Shown here: positions 40,995 to 48,965 of the stretch, in pieces | How the letters are laid out: the number at the start of each line of letters is the position of its first letter | How positions within the stretch are numbered: the first letter of the stretch is position 1 | Assembly: GCF_900113865.1 (NCBI RefSeq) | Contig: NZ_FOQY01000013.1 | Span: 1-64,000 of the forward strand | Direction of reading: 5' to 3' | Length of the DNA stretch: 64,000 bases | Origin: Streptosporangium canum | Lineage (GTDB): Bacteria; Actinomycetota; Actinomycetes; Streptosporangiales; Streptosporangiaceae | The notes under the pieces: generated by a model | Databases searched by the model: none | Seen by the model: the letters and a program-made list of their open reading frames with translations, nothing else | Told to the model about the DNA's origin: nothing | Translations under genes and position numbers: made by a program

Positions 40995-41825
40995 GTGAAG
41001 CGAGTGATCGCGGGCATCGCCGCGGCCACGGTCACCATGTCCGTGGCCGCGGCGCCTGTCCAAGCCGCCTCCGCGGATCCGGTCACGGCGTTGAAGAGCC
41101 AGTTCGTCGCGGGCAAGGGGGTGAAGTTCACCGACGTCGCCACTTTGGTCGAGTTCGCCGGGAACACCTCCTTCCTCAAGCGCACCGGTTTCTTCCAGTT
41201 CGGCGGGACCGGGATCGTCGCCTCCGACGTCAACGCGAAACTCACCACCGACGAGACCTCGTGGATACCCAACAGCCTCCTGTGGATGCTGACGAGTTCG
41301 GAGCGGACGATCAGGATCGGCACCACCAGCTACTACTCCGGCGGTCTTTGGGAGCCGCCGAAGGGCAAGACCTGGCTCAAGCACCCGCACGGCATGACCG
41401 CCGGCTTCAGCGGCTGGTGCAGCCAACTGGTGAACGTGGCCGAACCGGCGACCCTGAAGGCCCTGATCACGAAGGGGAAGCGAACGGGACGCACCTACAC
41501 GGGCGCGATCAGTTTCGGCGCGCTGGAGAAGGTCTCTCCCTGGTTGCGCAATGCCCGGTTGATCAGGCTGTCCAAGGAGGAGAAAAGCGCGGTGCTGCGC
41601 TTCACGCTCACTCTGGGCGCCGATCGGCTCCCTCAGCGGTTGGTCACCGTTTATCCGCCGAGAACCCACGGCGGGACGGAACCGGGGAGGGAGGACAGGC
41701 GGCTCAGCGTAGAGACCCATTACACCGGGTGGGGCAGTCGGGTGAGCGTCAAGGCGCCTGCGGCGAGCGAGGTGGGGAACATGGGAAGGCGTGAGCCCGC
41801 CGACCGGGGCGGCGGCCGGGGTTGA
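40995..41825 (+). CDS. Secreted protein, LppX/LprAFG- or LolA-like
   Basis: 276 residues from GTG 40995 after GAGAGGAAACC. Signal peptide RVIAGIAAATVTMSVAAAPV then QAASA. Mature part: VTALKSQFVAGKGVKFTDVA, FFQFGGTGIVASDVNAKLTT, SSERTIRIGTTSYYSGGLWE, a beta-sheet plan like the lipid-carrier (LolA/LppX) fold, but without a lipobox Cys. The last 40 residues are low complexity. A role in carrying hydrophobic products near the rubber locus is possible but unsupported. Confidence 0.65.
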   Translation: MKRVIAGIAAATVTMSVAAAPVQAASADPVTALKSQFVAGKGVKFTDVATLVEFAGNTSFLKRTGFFQFGGTGIVASDVNAKLTTDETSWIPNSLLWMLTSSERTIRIGTTSYYSGGLWEPPKGKTWLKHPHGMTAGFSGWCSQLVNVAEPATLKALITKGKRTGRTYTGAISFGALEKVSPWLRNARLIRLSKEEKSAVLRFTLTLGADRLPQRLVTVYPPRTHGGTEPGREDRRLSVETHYTGWGSRVSVKAPAASEVGNMGRREPADRGGGRG

Positions 41826-42066
41826 GGCGGGAAACTCGCTGCCGGGCCGGGATCGCGGGCGACCTTCGGCGGCTCGCCCGTGCGCTCGACCGCGACGACG
41901 ACGCCGCGCGGTCGCAGAAGGTGCTCGCCGCGGTGCAGCGCGTCGAGGACGCCGCCCAGACGATCGCCGGTGAGCACCCCGGCCTGGAGAGCCGCCGGCG
42001 ACGGCAACGGCGAGCCGACGAACGCACTAGGCAGCAGGCCGCCACTGTGGCGGTGGTTGTCCGTTC
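41826..42066. other. Short stretch without a convincing gene
   Basis: Frames on both strands are open because of GC bias and none has a family signal. Ends in two direct copies of GGCGGTGGTTGTC near 42,048-42,085, at the truncated end of the VOC fragment. Confidence 0.4.
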
Positions 42067-42300
42067 TCAGGCGGTGGTTGTCTCACGGACCAGGATGCCA
42101 GGGTGCGCCTTCCGCGCCGGCCGGAAGTCGGTTTCAACGCCGAGGTGCAACTCGATGTCGTGGCCGCGGAACCAGCAGCCGCCACGGGCGGCGAGAACGG
42201 GAGGCTTGGGAATTTCGGCCAAGCCGAGCACGCCCGCGTAGAACTCCCGCAGGACGGGCTCGCTGCCAGGCGGGCAAGCCAGCTGGATGTGATGCAGCAT
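42067..42300 (-). CDS. VOC-family protein, C-terminally truncated
   Basis: 77 residues from ATG 42300, preceded by AAGGAG. MLHHIQLACPPGSEPVLREF then YAGVLGLAEIPKPPVLAARG and HDIELHLGVETDFRPARKAH form the first half of a glyoxalase-fold protein; normal relatives have about 120 residues and end with a DP-x-GN motif that is missing. It stops just where a GGCGGTGGTTGTC repeat begins, so it is probably a pseudogene. Confidence 0.5.
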   Translation of the reverse strand: MLHHIQLACPPGSEPVLREFYAGVLGLAEIPKPPVLAARGGCWFRGHDIELHLGVETDFRPARKAHPGILVRETTTA

Positions 42301-42558
42301 CCACCACTCCTTATAAATATCTTGACGTGAAGATATATCTATCACTCTCTTGGCGCCGAGAGTGGATCGCCTGGCGGATCGGATGCGTGTGAACAGACCG
42401 GATGGCCTGAAGATCGACACAAGCCCGCGCAACACCCGTATTTCTTCATGACCGAAGATGAGGATCTCCGGCAGGCCGATGAACAGCAACGATGTCGTGG
42501 GGAGACCCCACCAGAAACGGAAGCCGATTACTCACAGCTACCTTGCCGCTGGTGGCGC

Positions 42559-42838
42559 CGGCCCGAGTGGAGGGCCTGGAATGCCGGCCGGCAGGAGTGC
42601 GACAAGTTCCCCAGCACCTACCGGGACTCCTGGGCCGGCTGGCAGAGCACCAAGCCGAACGGCAAGGGCAAGCCCTGTATGTCGGGGGTCGCCGTCTCAG
42701 TCTCCTTGATCCCCAAGAAGGAGAGCACGGACTCATACCACCGCAGGGCTCGGTCGCTTCTATATGAACGACAGAATCCTTTACGGCGAGGACTTCATTC
42801 TCCATCTCTGCAACGCCGACGGTGAACGCATTAATTAG
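42559..42838 (+). pseudogene. Possible NucA/NucB-like nuclease, C-terminal (catalytic) fragment
   Basis: Frame 1 reads EWRAWNAGRQECDKFPSTYR then PNGKGKPCMSGVAVSVSLIP; after a shift near 42,745 frame 2 reads AGLGRFYMNDRILYGEDFIL then HLCNADGERIN-stop. ECDKFPST resembles a damaged CDE-YPFAST catalytic motif, and GRFYMNDRILYGEDF the ending of NucA/NucB domains. A frameshift and missing start make it a pseudogene. It complements the N-terminal nuclease fragment at 0.42-0.99 kb. Confidence 0.35.
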
Positions 42839-42885
42839 TGAGGGTAGCCCCCGGGTGGGAAGCATTGTCCGGGGGCTCGTCAAAC

Positions 42886-43407
42886 TCACGCCTCGCGCGC
42901 GTTCACCGGCCAGAACTGGAACAGGAATTCCTCCAGTCCCTCCATTATCAGCACGAGATCATCATCGTCGTCCTCGTCGAAGTCCTCTACGTCGGCAAAG
43001 GGATCCGCCTTCGCGATACGATGCCCGCGCACCAGCCACGAGGCCCCTGACGCTCTCAAGTCAAGCAACGGCCCCGATTCTCCCACGGAATTCGTCGGCC
43101 TCAGTTTTCCCGAGCCGCTGAAGAGCTCAACGGTGCACCTGTCCACCCCGCCCTCCTCCTCCGTGGGAGGCTCTGCCTCCCACAGTTCCAGGGTGATGCG
43201 GGCGTTGTGGTGGTAACCTGCACGGCTTCGCGCGATCGCCATATTCGCCGTGGCGGCGAACCAGATCTCTTCCTCGTCGGTGAGGGAGAACAGCTTCTCC
43301 GGATCGAGCGTGGCGGGCGATCGTGACAACCCGTCCACATCCACGATCGAGAATGATCCGTAGTCGATCTGAAACGCGTCCGAGATGCGCTCGACCAGAT
43401 TCGCCAT
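42886..43407 (-). CDS. Hypothetical protein with acidic C-terminus
   Basis: 173 residues from ATG 43407, preceded by GGAGGG; the open frame continues upstream into an IS3-type remnant, so the long 251-residue frame is a chimera. VERISDAFQIDYGSFSIVDV, FSLTDEEEIWFAATANMAIA, WEAEPPTEEEGGVDRCTVEL and the acidic DVEDFDEDDDDDLVLIMEGL. Cytosolic, highly acidic. Not recognised; the composition recalls polymorphic-toxin immunity proteins, but no toxin adjoins it. Confidence 0.6.
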   Translation of the reverse strand: MANLVERISDAFQIDYGSFSIVDVDGLSRSPATLDPEKLFSLTDEEEIWFAATANMAIARSRAGYHHNARITLELWEAEPPTEEEGGVDRCTVELFSGSGKLRPTNSVGESGPLLDLRASGASWLVRGHRIAKADPFADVEDFDEDDDDDLVLIMEGLEEFLFQFWPVNAREA

Positions 43408-43539
43408 CCAACCCTCCACAACATGACAAGCCAGCAGATCATCGAGGCAGAGATTATCCGGGAGATCCACAACGAGGGATGGAAACCTGCCTAAGACCTT
43501 GATGTCATCCAACTGCCCAAGGTGCTGGCGTTGATCCCA

Positions 43540-43641
43540 AAACTCCCGCGCCACCGACGCGACCGTCCGCTCGCCCTTCAGCACCATGCGGATGGCTTCT
43601 TTCTTGAACTCCGGCGAGAACTGCCTGCGACGTCTCGTCAC
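43540..43641 (-). pseudogene. IS3-family OrfA, N-terminal fragment
   Basis: MTRRRRQFSPEFKKEAIRMV then LKGERTVASVAREF is the beginning of an IS3-family OrfA helix-turn-helix. It ends abruptly and runs in frame into the neighbouring hypothetical gene. No orfB is nearby. Confidence 0.65.
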
Positions 43642-43849
43642 ATACCTGCCTCCTCCAGATTTCTGTCAGCTTGTATAGCCGAAGGTTTGGAATCTGCTGG
43701 GCATCTCACCGGCCGGTCTTCTCGGCTGCTCCGCGCGGCGCAATGCCTGTGGCGTGGACCGCCTTGTCGAGCTCTGCGTCGAATCGCTCACGTCCGGCCT
43801 GTGGGTCTTCTCTCGAACGTGACCCCAGCTCCCAAGACGTCCCAGGAGC

Positions 43850-45070
43850 TTAGGTGTCAAGCAGCAAGGGGTGTGGCCAGGCGGTTGCTCCGTCGTAGAG
43901 CGTGTCGGTCTTCAGGCATCCGTGCGGGATGCCGACGAGGCGGTTGGCCACCTGGCGCAGGGCGGCGTGATGGCAGACCTCTCGGGCGCGGAGCCGGTCG
44001 TAGTAGGCGCGGGCGCCCGGTGAGGCCTGCAGGGCGGTGAAGGCTTGAGAGTCGAGGGCGTCGGTGAGCCGGTCGTTGTGCACGTAGCGGGCGAGCACGA
44101 CCTTCTTCTTGCCCGAAGTCCGGGTGATCGGGCTGGTGCCGGCGTAGTTCTTGCGTGCTTTGGCGCTGACGTAGCGGCCTTCGGCGTCGCCGAACTCTGC
44201 GAGCACCCGGGCGCCAAGGACCGGTCCCAGCCCTGGCTGCGATAGGACGATCTTCGCGGCCGAATGGTGGCTGAAGTGGTCCTCCACCTGCCCGTGCAGG
44301 GCCTTGATCTGCTCGCCCAGCACGGCCAGGACCGCAACCGCCGAACCTGCGGTGGCGGCGTAGGCAGCGGTCACAGCCGCGCTCTGGCCCAGGTGCTCGG
44401 TGCGCAGCGCGGCCTGGATCGCGGCGGCCTTGTCGGCGACGCCCCGGCGGCGAGCTCGTTTGAGCGCGGCGGTGATCTGGCCGATGGTCGGTTTGGCCGC
44501 GGACGCGGGGTCAGGGGCCTTGGCCAGCAACTCCAACGTGTCGGCCGCGGCCAGGTCCTCGAACGCCTGCAGGGCGGCGGGGAAGTAGTCGCGCAGCGCG
44601 TGCCGCAACCGCTGAGCATGGCGGGTCCGTTCCCAGATCAATGTTTTATGGGCCCGGGTCACCCCCTTGATCGCCTCGGCTTCGGCGCTGTCGCCGGCGA
44701 CGGTGCGCAGCTGGTGGGAGTCGGTGCGGACCATGTCGGCCAGCATGTGCGCATCGGCCGCGTCGCTCTTGGCGCCAGAGACGCTCAGCCGTTCCCGGTA
44801 CCGTGCCGCCTGCAGCGGATTGACCGCCAGCACCGTGTATCCGACGGCGACCAGCGCCTGCACCCACGGGCCGCGGTCGGTCTCGATCCCGATCACCACC
44901 TCCGCCTCTCCGGCCGCTTCACCGAGCTGCTCGGCGATCATCGCGTGCAGCTTGGTCATCCCCGCCATCCCTTCGGGCAGGCGGGCCTTGGCCAGCCTGC
45001 GCCCCGAGGCGTTCATCAGCTCGACGTCGTGATGCTGCTCGGCCCAGTCATCTCCCACGAACAGGCGCAA
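43850..45070 (-). CDS. IS110-family transposase (DEDD type)
   Basis: 406 residues from TTG 45070 (GGGGGGAAGCG just upstream). N-terminal RuvC-like DEDD domain: LRLFVGDDWAEQHHDVELMN (Asp), VVIGIETDRGPWVQALVAVG (Glu), VSGAKSDAADAHMLADMVRT (Asp-Asp). C-terminal Tnp_2 domain: LSQPGLGPVLGARVLAEFGD, KNYAGTSPITRTSGKKKVVL, with the serine needed for strand exchange probably in the AGTSP loop. Intact. IS110 elements lack terminal repeats and use a bridge RNA from a non-coding end. Confidence 0.9.
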   Translation of the reverse strand: MRLFVGDDWAEQHHDVELMNASGRRLAKARLPEGMAGMTKLHAMIAEQLGEAAGEAEVVIGIETDRGPWVQALVAVGYTVLAVNPLQAARYRERLSVSGAKSDAADAHMLADMVRTDSHQLRTVAGDSAEAEAIKGVTRAHKTLIWERTRHAQRLRHALRDYFPAALQAFEDLAAADTLELLAKAPDPASAAKPTIGQITAALKRARRRGVADKAAAIQAALRTEHLGQSAAVTAAYAATAGSAVAVLAVLGEQIKALHGQVEDHFSHHSAAKIVLSQPGLGPVLGARVLAEFGDAEGRYVSAKARKNYAGTSPITRTSGKKKVVLARYVHNDRLTDALDSQAFTALQASPGARAYYDRLRAREVCHHAALRQVANRLVGIPHGCLKTDTLYDGATAWPHPLLLDT

Positions 45071-45318
45071 CGCTTCCCCCCCGGTTCTCGACACCGATCG
45101 ATACTCAACAGCCCGCGGGAGAACCGTCAGCGAACTAATCAAGCAGTGCTCACACCCCTACGGATGGGCACGACATCCCAGCGGTGATCAACTCTCCCGG
45201 CCGACCAGCGGGGGCACGATCTTTGCCTAGGACTCAAGGTCCAGTAGCTGTGAGTGCTCACCCGCCGGCGGCTGTCAGACCTGAGTCTGCCTCAGCGACA
45301 GACTCGTTAAGAGTGGTT
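45071..45318. other. Non-coding end of the IS110 element; possible bridge-RNA region
   Basis: 248 bp upstream of the IS110 start without a gene. In IS110-group elements the non-coding end beside the recombinase encodes the bridge RNA. GGACTCAAGGTCC near 45,229-45,241 can form a small hairpin, followed by AGTAGCTGTGAGT at 45,243, a motif repeated in the neighbourhood. The exact element end is not identifiable. Confidence 0.35.
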
Positions 45319-45349
45319 AGTAGCTGTCAGTAACCGAGGGCTCCCGGAC
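45319..45349. repeat. 31-bp inverted repeat, left copy
   Basis: AGTAGCTGTCAGTAACCGAG continuing GGCTCCCGGAC; perfectly inverted at 48,583-48,613. The two enclose 3.2 kb with TetR, SDR, EamA and a truncated glycosyltransferase. Confidence 0.8.
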
Positions 45350-45547
45350 ACGTGGACATAAGCACCATTAGCGAGCAACGCAACCCGGGGGAACGTGCTC
45401 GCCACCGTTATCGGGGCAGGGGGCGCCGGACTCATCCCCGAACGCCTGGATCGAAATCCGGAGTCGAGAGCCGCAGCCGTCACGCGCCGTGGCCTGCGTC
45501 AACGCTTTACTTTGCCCCCAGTGACGGCGACCCGAGCACCGGGCCGT
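45350..45547. other. Short region without a gene
   Basis: Open frames only through GC bias. Left flank of the segment enclosed by the 31-bp inverted repeat. Confidence 0.4.
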
Positions 45548-46129
45548 CTAGGGGGCGGAACGGGACGGTCGCGGCCCGGCGCCGTGGAGGAGGGTGTCGA
45601 TGATGCGCGCCGCGAGCGTGTCGGAGTCGGCGCCTTCCGCGTTGCCGTGGAGCGATTCGCCGATGAGCGCGTAGTAGACCCTGCGCACCCAGTCGAGGTC
45701 GGCCTTCTCGTCGATGAGCCCGTCGTTCTGGGCCCTGCGCAGGGTGAGGGCGCAACGGTCGTTGATGTCGCGCTGCAACAGCGAGGCCTCGCTGTCCGGC
45801 TCCGCGGGCAGGGCCAGGGCGAAGGCCCAGGCGCTCTTCACCTCCAGCACGTTCGCGGTGATCCTGTGCATCGCGACGAGGGGCGGCGCGGTGTCGGGCC
45901 TGCCGTCGTCGATGGCCTTGATGAGCTGGCGGGCCGCTGAGGTGGCGAGCGCGTCGGTGAGCGCCTGCCGGTTGGCGAAGCGCCGGTGGATCGTCGTGCG
46001 CGCCACGCCCGCCTCGGCGGCGATCTGTTCCATCGACGCGCCCGGGTCTACGGCGAGCACGTGTTCTGCCGCCTCCAGGATCGCGCGAACGCTGCGTTCC
46101 GCGTCCGCGCGCAGTGTTTTGTCGCTCAT
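45548..46129 (-). CDS. TetR-family transcriptional regulator
   Basis: 193 residues from ATG 46129 (46132 is one codon upstream). HTH: RAILEAAEHVLAVDPGASME then QIAAEAGVARTTIHRRFANR; C-terminal domain with YYALIGESLHGNAEG. It diverges from the SDR gene; a TGATGCAA-N12-TTGCATCA repeat in the gap is its likely operator. It probably represses the SDR-EamA pair, with an efflux substrate as inducer. Confidence 0.8.
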   Translation of the reverse strand: MSDKTLRADAERSVRAILEAAEHVLAVDPGASMEQIAAEAGVARTTIHRRFANRQALTDALATSAARQLIKAIDDGRPDTAPPLVAMHRITANVLEVKSAWAFALALPAEPDSEASLLQRDINDRCALTLRRAQNDGLIDEKADLDWVRRVYYALIGESLHGNAEGADSDTLAARIIDTLLHGAGPRPSRSAP

Positions 46130-46174
46130 CATGCCTCCGATATAGCCCACTTATCCAGCAGAATCTTACAGTAC

Positions 46175-46202
46175 TGATGCAACTCGACGACTAATTGCAT
46201 CA
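46175..46202. promoter_or_regulatory. Probable TetR operator
   Basis: TGATGCAA (46175-46182), 12 bp, TTGCATCA (46195-46202): perfect 8-bp arms between the divergent TetR and SDR genes. It is followed by a TTGCAG...TACATA promoter-like pair (16-bp spacer) reading toward the SDR gene. Confidence 0.6.
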
Positions 46203-46272
46203 CCTGTGTTGCAGGTTTCCTGGATATTGGTACATACTCCTCTCAGTTGCTCCACCGAACCATGGGGAAGAC

Positions 46273-47094
46273 ATGAACCGCACCGCTCTCGTCACCGGCG
46301 CCTCGTCCGGTCTCGGCGCCGAGTTCGCCACCCAGCTCGCCGCCCAGGGACACGACGTGATCCTCGTGGCCCGCTCGGGCGACCGACTGGCCGCGCTCGC
46401 CGAGCGCCTCGTCGCCGACCACAGCGTGCGTGCCCACGTGCTGGTCCAGGACCTCGCGAGGCCCGACGCCGCCCGGCGCGTGGCCGAGCAGGTGACAGAC
46501 CACGGTCTGCACGTCGACCTGCTGGTCAACAACGCGGGTTTCGGCACGTGCGGCCGCTTCGAGGAGATCTCGACCGGGCGTGACCACGAGCAGTTGATGG
46601 TCAACGTGGTCGCCCTCGTGGACCTCACCCACGAACTCCTGCCCGGCATGCTCGCGCGCGGCGGCGGCTCGGTCATCAACGTGGCCTCGAACGCCGGGTT
46701 CCAGCCTTCGCCGTACTTCGCGGTGTACGGAGCGTCCAAGGCGTTCGTCCTGAACTTCGGTCTCGCGCTCCGCCAGGAGTACCGCAAGCGCGGCATCCGC
46801 GTGCTCACCCTGTGCCCCGGCCCGGTCGAGACCGGCTTCTTCGAGGCCATCGGCACCCGCAACGCCGCCGTCACCGGCTCGTTCACCACGCCGGAGCCGG
46901 TCGTGCGCGCCACGCTGCGGGCGCTGGAGCGCGGGCGCGGCTACGTCGTCCCCGGGTTCGGCAACGCGCTGGGCGCGCACCTGACGCCGCGCCGTCCCCG
47001 CACGCTGGTCGCGGCGATCGCCGAGCGCGTCACCCGCAAGGTCCTGGTCGCCGAGGGCAAGGCTCCGGTGGCCTCCGCCGAGCCCGCGGCATGA
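46273..47094 (+). CDS. Short-chain dehydrogenase/reductase
   Basis: 273 residues from ATG 46273. ALVTGASSGLGAEFATQLAA (TG-x3-G-x-G), LLVNNAGFGTCGRF (NNAG), SVINVASNAGFQPSPYFAVY then GASKAFVLNF (Ser, Tyr-x3-Lys), LCPGPVETGFF. A classical C1 SDR, close to DltE/YqjQ-like dehydrogenases. Its stop overlaps the EamA start (ATGA), so the two are co-translated. Substrate unknown. Confidence 0.85.
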   Translation: MNRTALVTGASSGLGAEFATQLAAQGHDVILVARSGDRLAALAERLVADHSVRAHVLVQDLARPDAARRVAEQVTDHGLHVDLLVNNAGFGTCGRFEEISTGRDHEQLMVNVVALVDLTHELLPGMLARGGGSVINVASNAGFQPSPYFAVYGASKAFVLNFGLALRQEYRKRGIRVLTLCPGPVETGFFEAIGTRNAAVTGSFTTPEPVVRATLRALERGRGYVVPGFGNALGAHLTPRRPRTLVAAIAERVTRKVLVAEGKAPVASAEPAA

Positions 47095-48032
47095 AGCTCT
47101 CCGCTCCCCTCGCCGCGGGCTCGGCGATGCTGCTCGTCGGCACCTCGACCGCGGTGTCGGCCACCGTCGCCGCCTACCCCGTCTTCACCGGCCAGGCCCT
47201 GCGTTACGCGCTCGCCGCGGTGATCCTCCAGCTCGTCGTCCGTCGTCAGCGGCTCCCCCGCGTCCGGCTGAACGCGCGTGACGTGCTGCTGCTGTTCGCG
47301 CTGGCCGGCACCGGCCTCGCCGGGTTCAACCCCTTCCTCGTCGAGGCCACCAGGCACGCGGGCCCCGCAATGATCGGCACGGTCATCGGCGCGGTGCCGC
47401 TGGTCATGGCGCTCGTGGGACCGTTGATGGAAGGACGGCGTCCCGCGCTCCGCACGGTCGGCGCGGCCCTCGTGGTCGCGCTCGGCGCGGCGGTCGCCGC
47501 CGGGCTCGGATCGGGAAGCGTGAAGGGCCTGCTGCTGTCGCTGGGCGCGCTCGCCGGTGAGGTGGCCTTCTCGCTGCTGGCCGTGCCCTTGCTGCCCAAG
47601 CTCGGCCCGCTGCGGGTCGCGGCCTATCCCGCGGCACTGTCGGTGCCGATGCTGCTGGTGGCGGGGCTCGTGCTGGAGGGCACGTCGGCGCTTCGGCTGC
47701 CGACGGCCGGGGAAGCGGCCGGTTTCGTCTACCTCGGTGCGGTCGTGACGGCCGCGGCCTTCTTCCTCTGGTACGACGCGCTGCGCCGACTCGGCGCCGA
47801 CCGCGCGGGACTGTTCGCCGGGCTCGTGCCGGTGGGCGCGTTGATCACGACCGTCGCCCTCGGCCTCGGCGAGGCGGGTCTCGCCGACGTGGCGGGAGCG
47901 CTGGTCATCGCCCTGGGCGTGGTGCTCGGGGGGCGCGGTCAGCGGGCACCGAGAAGGCGGTTGACCGCCGTGACGATGGGCGCCGCGCCGTCCTCGGCCG
48001 CCATGCCCGCGGCCAGCGCCTCGGCCCGTTGA
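47091..48032 (+). CDS. EamA/DMT-family transporter
   Basis: 313 residues; ATG overlaps the SDR stop. Ten predicted helices as two EamA repeats; LVGTSTAVSATVAAYPVFTG, FALAGTGLAGFNPFLVEATR, VYLGAVVTAAAFFLWYDALR, AGLFAGLVPVGALITTVALG. A probable drug/metabolite exporter. The C-terminal 30 residues (RAPRRRLTAVTMGAAPSSAA) extend over the opposite-strand glycosyltransferase fragment and are unlike DMT tails, so the original end may have been nearer 47,940. Confidence 0.8.
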   Translation: MKLSAPLAAGSAMLLVGTSTAVSATVAAYPVFTGQALRYALAAVILQLVVRRQRLPRVRLNARDVLLLFALAGTGLAGFNPFLVEATRHAGPAMIGTVIGAVPLVMALVGPLMEGRRPALRTVGAALVVALGAAVAAGLGSGSVKGLLLSLGALAGEVAFSLLAVPLLPKLGPLRVAAYPAALSVPMLLVAGLVLEGTSALRLPTAGEAAGFVYLGAVVTAAAFFLWYDALRRLGADRAGLFAGLVPVGALITTVALGLGEAGLADVAGALVIALGVVLGGRGQRAPRRRLTAVTMGAAPSSAAMPAASASAR

Positions 48033-48583
48033 CGGAAGCCGGGCTCGGTGAGCGAGGCGGTGAGGGCGTCGGCCAGGCGGGCGGGCGTCAGGCTGCGGAA
48101 CGGGATCGGCGGCGGCGCCATGCCGAGCGCCGCCAGCCTCGACGCCCAGAACGGCTGGTCGTTCATGACCGGCACCGCCACGGCGGGCACGCCCGCCCGC
48201 GCCACGGCTCCCGTCGTGCCGCCGCCGCAGTGGTGGGCCACCGCCGCCACCTGGGGGAACAGCGAGTCGTGCGGGACGTCGTCGACGCCCAGCACGTCGT
48301 CGGTGATCGGCCCCTCTCTGCCTGTCTGCACCACTCCGCGCAGACCCGCCCGCCGCAGGGCGTCCACGACCAGTTCCGTGTACGGCTCGGCCCGCGTGCC
48401 CGCCAGGCTGCCGAAGCCGACGAACACCGGCGCGGGACCCGCGCCCAGGAAGTCCGTCAGCACGGGATCCGGCTGCCAGCCCCTCGGACGGACCGGCCAC
48501 CAGTAGCCGGTGACCTCCAGCCCGGGACGCCAGCCGGTCGGCCGGGGCACGACGAGCGGGCTGAAGCCGTGGAAGTCCGGCCG
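47939..48583 (-). pseudogene. UDP-glycosyltransferase (MGT/GtfA-type), C-terminal half
   Basis: The last 200 or so residues of a GT-B glycosyltransferase: VTGYWWPVRPRGWQPDPVLT, PVFVGFGSLAGTRAEPYTEL, then the donor-binding VAAVAHHCGGGTTGAVARAG (H-C-GGGT) and VPVMNDQPFWASRLAALG. The acceptor-binding N-terminal half is missing; the frame breaks at the 31-bp inverted repeat at 48,583. Such enzymes glycosylate macrolides or sterols. Because the donor domain alone is unlikely to work, it is treated as a pseudogene. Confidence 0.75.
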
Positions 48584-48613
48584 TCCGGGAGCCCTCGGTT
48601 ACTGACAGCTACT
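48583..48613. repeat. 31-bp inverted repeat, right copy
   Basis: Exact reverse complement of 45,319-45,349. The sequence then continues ACTTTGCGTCTGGTGGCACG, related to the repeat at 42,533 (TTACTCACAGCTACCTTGCC) and, more weakly, to 54,006 (GAGCTACTTTGTGCTTGGTG). Confidence 0.8.
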
Positions 48614-48892
48614 TTGCGTCTGGTGGCACGGACCCGAGCGGAGGGCCGGTAACGGCCCGTCAGCTCAGTCCCTGCCTTCATGACGATCACCGTAGCCCGG
48701 CGCATACACGATCGGGGCCTAAAGAACATCCATGTCAGATGGTGCGCTAAGTCTGATCGTCTTACTTATCGGGGGCCCGGTAGCAATGGAGCAGAATTCA
48801 ACGAACCCGCCCCCAAGGGGGCACCGGAGTACGGCGGGAATGGGCTTAGCGTGCGTTTTCGTTCCACCACACTCTGACCCCCGAGCCGCCGG
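48614..48892. other. Non-coding stretch
   Basis: About 280 bp with the interspersed repeat at its left and no credible frame. Confidence 0.4.
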
Positions 48893-48938
48893 GCAGCAGG
48901 TCGGAAGCCACAGAGACGCGGGGCTTCCGACCTGCTGC
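48893..48938 (-). terminator. Long perfect hairpin
   Basis: GCAGCAGGTCGGAAGCC (48893-48909), 12-nt loop, GGCTTCCGACCTGCTGC (48922-48938): 17-bp perfect stem, 28 bp after the stop of the minus-strand secreted-protein gene. Probable terminator for it, without T-tract. Confidence 0.6.
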
Positions 48939-48965
48939 TCCCTGCCTTAGGCGGCTAGATCGTCA

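Noticed and set aside
39638-41326. 562-codon minus-strand frame
   Set aside because: Antisense to the hydroxylase and FeS subunit genes; no domain signal.
45319-48613. Composite transposon carrying TetR-SDR-EamA
   Set aside because: No transposase lies inside or is associated with the 31-bp repeats, and no target duplication is visible. Described as an inverted repeat only.
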